From: DATJZH01 sp035499215 | GTDB taxonomy: Bacteria; Actinomycetota; Actinomycetes; Streptosporangiales; Streptosporangiaceae | Direction of reading: 5' to 3' | NCBI GenBank assembly: GCA_035499215.1 | Contig: DATJZH010000071.1 | Span: 1-14,335, forward strand | Length of the DNA stretch: 14,335 nt | Shown here: in pieces, positions 9,866 to 14,335 of the stretch | How the letters are laid out: each line of letters opens with the position of its first letter | How positions within the stretch are numbered: position 1 is the stretch's first letter | Notes under the pieces: generated by a model | What the model saw: only the letters and a program-made list of their open reading frames with translations | The model's database searches: none | Told to the model about the DNA's origin: nothing | Translations under genes and position numbers: made by a program

Positions 9866-9881
9866 TGTGACCCTTGTCACA
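9866..9881. promoter_or_regulatory. CRP-like palindrome 1
   Basis: TGTGACCCTTGTCACA matches the CRP/FNR-family consensus TGTGA-N6-TCACA at every defined position. It also fits the older BldD description (GTGA...TCAC), so the bound protein cannot be named from sequence alone. It lies about 165 bp upstream of the candidate pyr start point and about 250 bp upstream of the bldD start point. Confidence 0.6.
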
Positions 9882-9884
9882 AAA

Positions 9885-9900
9885 CGTGATCCTTATCACA
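9885..9900. promoter_or_regulatory. CRP-like palindrome 2
   Basis: CGTGATCCTTATCACA matches TGTGA-N6-TCACA with one mismatch and shares its central CCTT with palindrome 1. The two centres are 19 bp apart, close to two helical turns, so two dimers could bind one face of the DNA. Confidence 0.55.
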
Positions 9901-10092
9901 AGAATTGAGATAAACCATGATCCGTGATGTTTGCCCAGGGCGCCCACGGCACCGTCAACCGCCTGTGAATACGGGGAAAACGAGGCCTTCACCGCCCGGG
10001 ACGACCCGGTTTCGCGGGCGTGACGGCCAGCCCGCCACGGGACGCGGGGATGGTCCACGGCGCGTAAGTTCATCCGCTTTTTGCCATTCGGC

Positions 10093-10121
10093 TTGACCTT
10101 GTCGCGCTCGCGGCCTACCGT
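10093..10121 (+). promoter_or_regulatory. bldD promoter
   Basis: TTGACC (10093-10098), a 17-bp spacer and TACCGT (10116-10121) match the actinobacterial housekeeping-sigma pattern TTGACN-TANNNT. The start point would be near 10128, leaving a leader of about 47 nt before bldD. Confidence 0.65.
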
Positions 10122-10133
10122 CACTGTGCGTAA
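10121..10133 (+). promoter_or_regulatory. Candidate BldD box at the bldD start point
   Basis: TCACTGTGCGTAA agrees with the published BldD box TNACNCWGNGTNA at all defined positions but one (G for C at position 6). It begins at the last base of the -10 and spans the expected start point, where bound BldD would block its own promoter, as known for S. coelicolor bldD autoregulation. Confidence 0.6.
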
Positions 10134-10174
10134 CCATTACTGTTAGCTACGACAGGCCAGGGGGCCCCGACATC

Positions 10175-10669
10175 ATGCCATCTGACTACGCCAAGACCTT
10201 GGGCGCGCGCCTGCGCGCCATCCGCACGCAGCAGGGACTGTCGCTGCACGGCGTCGAGGAGAAGTCCCGAGGCCGGTGGAAGGCGGTCGTCGTGGGCTCA
10301 TATGAGCGCGGCGACCGTTCGGTCACCGTGCAGAAACTGGCTGAGCTCGCGGAGTTCTACGGCGTTCCCGTATCCGAGCTGCTGCCCGGCGATGTGCTGC
10401 CGACGCTGATCGCGCCGTCCCCCAAGCTCGTCATCGACCTCGAGCGCATGGCCCAGCTTCCCAAGGAGCAGGCCGGCCCGCTTGCCCGCTATGTCGCCAC
10501 TATTCAGAGCCAGCGAGGCGACTACAACGGCAGGGTGCTCTCGATCCGGCAGGAGGACCTGCGCTCGCTGGCGGTCATTTACGACAAGACGCCCGCCGAC
10601 CTCACCGAGGAACTGATCACCTGGGGAATCTTGAATTCGGACGCGCGCGGCGCTATCGAGTCCTTCTGA
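10175..10669 (+). CDS. bldD: Developmental transcriptional regulator BldD
   Basis: BldD is the c-di-GMP-controlled DNA-binding repressor that holds sporulation genes off during vegetative growth in Streptomyces and relatives. The 164-aa product is nearly collinear with S. coelicolor BldD (about 167 aa). The N-terminal helix-turn-helix (about 8-70; LRAIRTQQGLSLHGVEEKS, KAVVVGSYERGDR) is followed by a short variable linker and a C-terminal domain. The c-di-GMP motif RxD-x8-RxxD is intact as Arg114-Gly-Asp116 and Arg125-Gln-Glu-Asp128, the same numbering as the studied protein. An AGGGGG lies about 10 nt before the ATG. The gene is divergent from pyrR; as I recall, bldD and pyrR are also neighbours in Streptomyces, where nusB and efp sit on the other side. 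Those are missing here. Confidence 0.97.
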   Translation: MPSDYAKTLGARLRAIRTQQGLSLHGVEEKSRGRWKAVVVGSYERGDRSVTVQKLAELAEFYGVPVSELLPGDVLPTLIAPSPKLVIDLERMAQLPKEQAGPLARYVATIQSQRGDYNGRVLSIRQEDLRSLAVIYDKTPADLTEELITWGILNSDARGAIESF

Positions 10670-10699
10670 GCACGCCCGCTGACGCACGCGCGGCTGGCG

Positions 10700-10716
10700 G
10701 ATCGGCCCGCCCGATC
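10700..10716. terminator. Possible hairpin terminator after bldD
   Basis: GATCGG (10700-10705) and CCGATC (10711-10716) form a perfect 6-bp stem with a 5-base loop, 31 nt after the bldD stop in a convergent intergenic region. No T-run follows, so this is a weak call. Confidence 0.3.
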
Positions 10717-10785
10717 AGCACCGCGCAGCAGCCCGCCCGATCAGCACCGCGCAGCAGCCAGCACCGCGCAGCAGCCAGCACCGCG
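10705..10785. repeat. Short tandem repeats between bldD and the HEPN gene
   Basis: Two identical 26-bp units (10705-10730 and 10731-10756, starting GCCCGCCCGATCAG) are followed by a 17-bp unit GCCAGCACCGCGCAGCA (10757-10773) and a partial copy (10774-10785). All share the core CAGCACCGCG(CAGCA). The array ends exactly at the 3' end of the HEPN gene and fills most of the 116-bp convergent gap. There are no spacers, so it is not a CRISPR. Confidence 0.85.
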
Positions 10786-11238
10786 TCAGCCCGCGCTGCG
10801 CATCGGCAGTAGCTGCTGAGCCGCCACCCCCAGCACGTTCTCGGCGAGTGATACGAAGGCCCCGGCATCGCGCAGCAGGTCATCGGCCTCCCGTAGCGAC
10901 ACGGCGCGGGGCAGCCCGGCCTCGGCCGCCGCGCGCTTGCCAGCGCCGGCCGCGAAAAACGCCGCCCACTCATTCAGAGCGGGCTCGACTCTCGGCAGCA
11001 GATCCCAGACGCTCCTCGGCCGCTTCCTGCGTCCGGCGGTTCCCGGCTCGGGCCTGGCACTCACGACGGCGGCTGCCGCGCGCAGCGCCGCCAGATGTGC
11101 CGCGACATACCTGCCGCCCGCCGAGGTCTCGCATTCTGCCGCCGCCAGCCCATGCCGAGCAGAATCAAGAAGTGCCAGCGCTGACGGCGCTACCCTGCAC
11201 CTGGCCTGGTCCTGGCGCACCTGCGCGATCGTAGTCAT
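10786..11238 (-). CDS. SAV_6107-type HEPN-domain protein
   Basis: The 150-aa product resembles the actinobacterial SAV_6107 HEPN family in its all-helical, Ala-rich build and conserved blocks: RYVAAHLAALRAAAAV at 43-58, SVWDLLPRVEPALNEWAAFFAAGAGKR, and ADDLLRDAGAFVSLAENVLG. Arg43-x4-His48 has the Rx4-6H spacing of the HEPN ribonuclease active site, so RNA cleavage is possible but unproven for this family. No nucleotidyltransferase (MNT) partner gene lies beside it, so it is not an ordinary HEPN-MNT toxin-antitoxin pair. The ATG at 11238 has AGGAGG 7 nt upstream, the strongest Shine-Dalgarno in this part. Upstream is a GGCGAGG hairpin and a LexA-like palindrome over a possible -10. It converges on bldD. 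Confidence 0.8.
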   Translation of the reverse strand: MTTIAQVRQDQARCRVAPSALALLDSARHGLAAAECETSAGGRYVAAHLAALRAAAAVVSARPEPGTAGRRKRPRSVWDLLPRVEPALNEWAAFFAAGAGKRAAAEAGLPRAVSLREADDLLRDAGAFVSLAENVLGVAAQQLLPMRSAG

Positions 11239-11271
11239 GCAACTCCTCCTGTTCTGCTGAGCCGCCGGCCG

Positions 11272-11292
11272 GGCGAGGCGCTTCCCCTCGCC
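11272..11292 (-). repeat. Hairpin in the putative HEPN-gene leader
   Basis: GGCGAGG (11272-11278) pairs perfectly with CCTCGCC (11286-11292) around a 7-base loop, about 35-55 bases before the HEPN start codon. If transcription starts near 11350 this hairpin is in the leader; its role is unknown. Confidence 0.45.
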
Positions 11293-11354
11293 ACGCCCGA
11301 CCGGTTACCCGGAAATCCCGGGGGCGGGACGCCGGGCGGCCCCACGCGCTCAAT

Positions 11355-11370
11355 TCGAACATAAATTCGG
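11355..11370. promoter_or_regulatory. LexA (SOS box)-like palindrome
   Basis: TCGAACATAAATTCGG matches the actinobacterial SOS consensus TCGAAC-N4-GTTCGA in 10 of 12 defined positions: a perfect left half, two mismatches on the right. It overlaps the possible minus-strand -10 TATGTT (11363-11358), where a repressor would be effective on the HEPN gene. Confidence 0.35.
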
Positions 11371-11569
11371 CACGCTGTCTAGCTGTCTGCATCTGCGTTC
11401 GAAGTTATAGGGCGGGTCTGACAGTACCGGCCAGCCGGGGACGCCCGGCCTCCGGCGGCCGCGAACGCCTGGGCTGGCCGCTGGCCGATCCAGCCCGGAA
11501 CCCCGGCGGCACGACCTGACCAGGCCGGTGATTTCGCACCGCGCCGGCGCACGCGGCGCACCGGTGGCA

Positions 11570-11575
11570 TACGCT
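11570..11575 (+). promoter_or_regulatory. -10 element giving a leaderless GNAT mRNA
   Basis: TACGCT (TANNNT) ends exactly 7 nt before the GTG at 11583, the geometry of actinobacterial leaderless promoters. No Shine-Dalgarno lies upstream, and no good -35 is visible. Confidence 0.6.
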
Positions 11576-11582
11576 GGCGGCC

Positions 11583-12206
11583 GTGCGCAGCTCCGCCCTG
11601 TTCAGCGAGCTCGATGCGAACGGCTTCCGCGACGTGCTTGACCAGCTAATCGCCGTCTACGCTGCCGCCATGCGCCCAGAGCCGGGGCAGCTGATCGGCA
11701 GACGCGCCATCATGGAGCGGCATGCCGGCTACCCCGACTTCCGCGGGCTGGTCGTATCGGCCGAGCGGGGCGGCCCGGTGATCGCCTTCACATACGGCTT
11801 CCGCGGCGCCGCGGGTCAGTGGTGGCACGACGTGGTGGCCGCCGGGATATCCGCGGCCTGGGGATCGCAGTTCGCGGCGGCCTGGCTGCGGAATGCGCTG
11901 GAGATCGCCGAGGTGCACGTGCATCCCGATCAGCAGGGGCACGGCATCGGCCGGAACATGCTGCCGATGCTGACAGCAGGTCGGCGGGAGGGTACCGCGG
12001 TGCTCTCGACCAGGGATGCCGACACCCCGGCCAGGCGCCTGTATCGCGGCCTCGGATTCTCCGACCTGCTCACTGGGTACGGCTTCCCCGGCGATAGCCC
12101 GCCTTACGCGGTCATGGGCGCGGTGCTGCCGTTGCGCGACTCGCCCAGATCGCCCGTACCGGACTCGGACACTCCGCCATGGCCGACACCGCCGAGCGGC
12201 AGCTGA
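11583..12206 (+). CDS. GNAT-family N-acetyltransferase
   Basis: GNAT enzymes move an acetyl group from acetyl-CoA to an amine. The 207-aa product has a central beta-strand leading to the CoA pyrophosphate loop: AEVHVHPDQQGHGIGRNML (109-127), with the Q-x-x-G-x-G pattern at Gln118-Gly123. The later LSTRDADTPARRLYRGLGFSDL (141-162) is the usual C-terminal motif. The substrate cannot be told from sequence. The N-terminal 50 residues are not diagnostic. About 24 C-terminal residues (Ser/Pro-rich) are probably disordered and are encoded in the stretch overlapping metF on the other strand. The start is GTG 11583, supported by TACGCT 7 nt upstream; the message would be leaderless. Confidence 0.85.
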   Translation: MRSSALFSELDANGFRDVLDQLIAVYAAAMRPEPGQLIGRRAIMERHAGYPDFRGLVVSAERGGPVIAFTYGFRGAAGQWWHDVVAAGISAAWGSQFAAAWLRNALEIAEVHVHPDQQGHGIGRNMLPMLTAGRREGTAVLSTRDADTPARRLYRGLGFSDLLTGYGFPGDSPPYAVMGAVLPLRDSPRSPVPDSDTPPWPTPPSGS

Positions 12207-13114
12207 GCGCCGGCCCGGTCAGCCAGTCCGAGCAGCTGGTAGATCTCCCTGGTCGCACGGGAGCCGTTGAGTGTGTAGAAGTGCAGGCCCGGCACTCCCT
12301 CGGCGAGCAGGCGCTCGCACATATGCGCCGCGTATTCCACGCCGATCCTCCGCACCGCGGCCTTGTCACCGGAGTGCTCGTGCAACCGTTCCGTGAGCGA
12401 CTGCGGGAAGCGGGCACCGGACATCGCCACCATGCGCTCGATCATGGGAACACTGGTGATCGGCATGATTCCGGCAATGATGGGCACGTCACAGCCGCGC
12501 CCCGCCGCCTCGTCCCGCAGCCGGAGGTAGTCGTCGGGGAAGAAGAACATCTGGGTGACGGCGAAGTCCGCGCCAGCGGCGCATTTCTGCAGGAAATGAC
12601 GAAGATCTTCGTCTCTGCTCGCCGACCTGATGTGGCCCTCGGGGAATGCCGCCACGCCAACGCAGAAGTCGCCCGATGCCTTGACCAGGCGCACCAGTTC
12701 CGCCGCGTACCGCAGGCCATCGGGATGGCGCGGCCACTCGCCGCGCGGATCCCCCGGCGGGTCGCCCCGGAGGGCCAGGATGTTGCACACGCCGACGTCA
12801 GCGTATGAGCCGATGACGTGCCGCAGCTCGGCAACAGAATGATTCACGGCAGTCAGGTGCCCGACCGGCGTGAGCGTCGTCTCCGCGCCGATCCGGCCGG
12901 TCACCCGCACAGTCCGGTCGCGGGTCGAGCCGCCCGCACCATAGGTGACCGACACGAACGTGGGCGCGAGCGGCTCCAGCTGGCGGATCGCCAGCCACAG
13001 CCGGTCCTCCTCGGAGGCGGTCTTCGGCGGCATGAACTCGAACGAGAAGGACTGGCCGCCCGCTGCGAGCAGATCGCGGATCGCCAAGCTCTGCTTGGCC
13101 GGTCGTGGGTACAT
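12104..13114 (-). CDS. metF: Methylenetetrahydrofolate reductase (MetF)
   Basis: MetF reduces 5,10-methylene-THF to 5-methyl-THF with FAD, supplying the methyl group for methionine. From ATG 13114 the product is 336 aa. Diagnostic blocks are FSFEFMPPKT with the catalytic Glu26, FVSVTYGAGGSTRDRT at 53-68, NILALRGDPPGD at 111-122, FPEGH at 157-161, and FAVTQMFFFPDDY (184-196). The frame is open further upstream, but those residues match nothing in the family, would run into the divergent gene, and the TAACCT box sits 7 nt before 13114, so I use that start. Residues beyond about 300 are a Gly/Ser-rich tail not needed for the barrel; it overlaps the GNAT gene by 103 bp tail to tail. No methionine riboswitch was seen, and a leaderless message leaves no room for one. 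Confidence 0.95.
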   Translation of the reverse strand: MYPRPAKQSLAIRDLLAAGGQSFSFEFMPPKTASEEDRLWLAIRQLEPLAPTFVSVTYGAGGSTRDRTVRVTGRIGAETTLTPVGHLTAVNHSVAELRHVIGSYADVGVCNILALRGDPPGDPRGEWPRHPDGLRYAAELVRLVKASGDFCVGVAAFPEGHIRSASRDEDLRHFLQKCAAGADFAVTQMFFFPDDYLRLRDEAAGRGCDVPIIAGIMPITSVPMIERMVAMSGARFPQSLTERLHEHSGDKAAVRRIGVEYAAHMCERLLAEGVPGLHFYTLNGSRATREIYQLLGLADRAGAQLPLGGVGHGGVSESGTGDLGESRNGSTAPMTA

Positions 13115-13121
13115 GGCACCC

Positions 13122-13127
13122 AGGTTA
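13122..13127 (-). promoter_or_regulatory. -10 element giving a leaderless metF mRNA
   Basis: On the minus strand TAACCT (13127-13122) is followed by 7 nt and then ATG (13114). This fixes the metF start and predicts a transcript beginning at or next to the start codon. No -35 is recognisable. Confidence 0.6.
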
Positions 13128-13174
13128 TCGACGTCGCGGCCGCTGCCGGCGCCTGGCGCGAAACCAGATCCGGC

Positions 13175-13180
13175 TACCCT
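13175..13180 (+). promoter_or_regulatory. -10 element giving a leaderless polyprenyl synthase mRNA
   Basis: TACCCT is followed by 7 nt and ATG (13188). It faces the metF box 47 bp away, so two promoters share a 73-bp divergent gap. No Shine-Dalgarno and no clear -35 are visible. Confidence 0.6.
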
Positions 13181-13187
13181 CACGACC

Positions 13188-14324
13188 ATGGCCAGCACTG
13201 CGGCGGAACTTGAGCGCATTCGCGCGGAGGTCCGCCGCGCCCTGGCGGACTTCCTCCGGCAGCAGCGGGCAGCCTGCGTTGACGCCAGCCTGCTGCCCTG
13301 CCTCGACGCCGTCGACGAGCTCCTGGCAGCCGGGAAGCGGTTGCGGCCCGCGTTCTGCTACTGGGGCTGGCGGGCCGCGGGAGGCGAGGACTGCCCGCAG
13401 ATCTTCACCGCCGCCGCGGCGCTTGAACTGCTGCACGCCTGCGCGCTCGTGCACGACGATGTATTGGACGCAAGCGACACCCGCCGGGGGCGGCCGTCGG
13501 TGCACCGCCGCTTCGCCGGCCGGCACGAGGCGGCAGGCTGGCAGGGCTCTGCCGACGCGTTCGGCACGGGCGCCGCGATCCTGATCGGGGACATGCTGCT
13601 GGCCTGGACAGACGAGCTGTTCCATGGCAGCGGGCTGCCCCCGGCGGCGCTGCAGAGCGGCCAGGGTGTCCTGGACGCCATGCGCACCGAGGTGTTCTCC
13701 GGGCAGTACCTCGATCTCGTCGGACAGGCGTCGGGGGCCGCGACGGCTGCTAGCGCACTGCGCGTGGTCGTCTACAAATCTGCCAAATACACCGTCGAGC
13801 GGCCGCTGCACCTCGGAGCGGCACTCGCGGCCGGTGCGGCCCGCGGTGCAGCCAGCGACCCGGCCGGGACAGCCACCGGGCCGGCGGGCCGGCGGCAGCG
13901 AGCGGGCGGCGGGGACGGACTGCCAGCAGCGTTCAGCAGCTACGGGATCCCGCTGGGGATCGCCTTCCAGCTGCGCGACGACATCCTTGGGGTCTTCGGA
14001 GACCCAGCGCAGACAGGGAAACCGGTCAGCGACGACCTGCGGGAAGGAAAAGGGACTGTCCTCATCGCGATCGCCCGCGAGCGCGCCAGTGCCGTCCAGG
14101 CCGTAAAGATCGACCGGCATCTCGGTGACCCGTTGCTCAGCGAGCAGGCCGCGGCTGAGATCCGCGCGGTCATCACCGAGACCGGGGCGCTCGAGAAGTG
14201 CGAGCTGATGATCGACAGCAATGTCGAGGAGGCCCTGTCCGCACTGGACGAAGCGGCAGTCACGGCACCGGCAAGGGACGCACTCGCCGACCTCGCGCTT
14301 GCCGCCACCGCCCGCCGCGACTGA
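13188..14324 (+). CDS. Polyprenyl diphosphate synthase (IspA/IdsA family, probably geranylgeranyl diphosphate type)
   Basis: The enzyme condenses isopentenyl diphosphate with allylic diphosphates to make precursors of menaquinone, carotenoids or other terpenoids. The 378-aa product has GKRLRP (49-54) for IPP binding, the first Asp-rich motif DDVLD at 90-94, and the second in QLRDDILGVFGD (261-272), followed by GKPVSDDLREGKGT. Residues 4 and 5 before the first motif are Ala86 and Cys85; small residues there usually allow C20 or longer products, so geranylgeranyl diphosphate is a fair guess, not a proof. A Gly/Ala/Arg-rich insertion lies at about 217-245. ATG 13188 is chosen over in-frame starts further upstream because the alignable protein begins here and a TACCCT box lies 7 nt before it. 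Confidence 0.92.
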   Translation: MASTAAELERIRAEVRRALADFLRQQRAACVDASLLPCLDAVDELLAAGKRLRPAFCYWGWRAAGGEDCPQIFTAAAALELLHACALVHDDVLDASDTRRGRPSVHRRFAGRHEAAGWQGSADAFGTGAAILIGDMLLAWTDELFHGSGLPPAALQSGQGVLDAMRTEVFSGQYLDLVGQASGAATAASALRVVVYKSAKYTVERPLHLGAALAAGAARGAASDPAGTATGPAGRRQRAGGGDGLPAAFSSYGIPLGIAFQLRDDILGVFGDPAQTGKPVSDDLREGKGTVLIAIARERASAVQAVKIDRHLGDPLLSEQAAAEIRAVITETGALEKCELMIDSNVEEALSALDEAAVTAPARDALADLALAATARRD

Positions 14325-14335
14325 CCGGCCGCCGC

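Larger units (their letters stand above)
9653..10174. other. Divergent regulatory region between pyrR and bldD
   Basis: These 522 bp hold no convincing gene. Reading from pyrR to bldD they contain the PyrR hairpin, a candidate pyr promoter, a perfect inverted repeat (9789-9816), two CRP-like palindromes in an unusually AT-rich patch (about 9875-9930), then about 160 bp in which I see nothing specific, and finally the bldD promoter and BldD box. Short ORFs here lack coding character and family resemblance. Confidence 0.7.
11239..11582. other. Divergent intergenic region between the HEPN and GNAT genes
   Basis: This 344-bp stretch carries no supported gene. It holds the HEPN gene's Shine-Dalgarno (11241-11250), a 7-bp-stem hairpin (11272-11292), an AT-rich patch with a LexA-like palindrome and a possible minus-strand -10 (TATGTT, 11363-11358), and the -10 of the GNAT gene at its right end. 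I see nothing specific between about 11410 and 11565. Confidence 0.6.

Noticed and set aside
9837..10124. A 95-codon minus-strand frame between pyrR and bldD.
   Set aside because: It covers the CRP-like sites and the bldD promoter, has no ribosome binding site that convinced me, and its translation resembles no protein I know.
10705..10785. Second possible CRISPR or an attachment site.
   Set aside because: Direct contiguous repeats without spacers, no integrase or tRNA gene nearby.
11398..11403. TTCGAA as a second SOS box.
   Set aside because: Only a single palindromic core; no second half-site at the N4 spacing on either side.
12945..13187. In-frame extension of the polyprenyl synthase upstream of 13188.
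   Set aside because: It would run inside metF on the opposite strand, is unlike the family N-terminus, and a -10-like TACCCT lies 7 nt before ATG 13188.
13115..13219. Upstream extension of metF to a start at 13219.
   Set aside because: The extra 35 residues match nothing in MetF, overlap the divergent synthase gene, and the TAACCT box 7 nt before 13114 supports the shorter protein.

Overview
The window is very GC-rich DNA with short intergenic gaps, GTG starts and TANNNT-type promoters. It also carries a near-exact BldD orthologue, which points to a morphologically complex, probably sporulating actinomycete related to Streptomyces or Streptosporangiales. No rRNA, tRNA, CRISPR array, insertion sequence or phage gene was seen.

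Left part (1 to about 9700, minus strand): the pyrimidine biosynthesis operon, read right to left as pyrR-pyrB-pyrC-carA-carB-pyrK-pyrD, with pyrD cut by the left edge. It supplies carbamoyl phosphate (CarAB), carbamoyl aspartate (PyrB), dihydroorotate (PyrC) and orotate (PyrDB/PyrK), under the UMP-sensing RNA-binding regulator PyrR. A PyrR-type RNA hairpin covers the pyrR ribosome binding site. The genes are joined by overlapping stop and start codons. Where two genes do not touch (pyrB/pyrC, pyrC/carA, carA/carB), small open frames that also overlap the neighbouring stops or starts fill the gap. Two of these gaps were built by tandem duplication: an 18-bp unit carrying a Shine-Dalgarno plus ATG, repeated five times, and a duplicated GTGA junction.

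Middle (9653 to 10174): a divergent regulatory region between pyrR and bldD. It holds the PyrR hairpin, a candidate pyr promoter, a perfect 10-bp-arm inverted repeat, two CRP-like palindromes and the bldD promoter with a BldD box at its start point. bldD (plus strand) encodes the c-di-GMP-responsive master regulator of development, with the c-di-GMP motif intact.

Right part (10670 to 14335): a short repeat array, then a stand-alone HEPN-domain protein of the SAV_6107 type (minus), a GNAT acetyltransferase (plus), metF (minus, tail-to-tail overlap with the GNAT gene) and a polyprenyl diphosphate synthase (plus, divergent from metF). The last three genes each have TANNNT exactly 7 nt before the start codon, the signature of leaderless mRNAs. 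From memory of Streptomyces gene order, the pyr/bldD block and the HEPN/metF/polyprenyl synthase block belong to different neighbourhoods, so the repeat array near 10705-10785 may mark a rearrangement joint.

The most unusual feature is the apparently unbroken translational chain through the pyr operon and the duplicated initiation/termination signals that maintain it.
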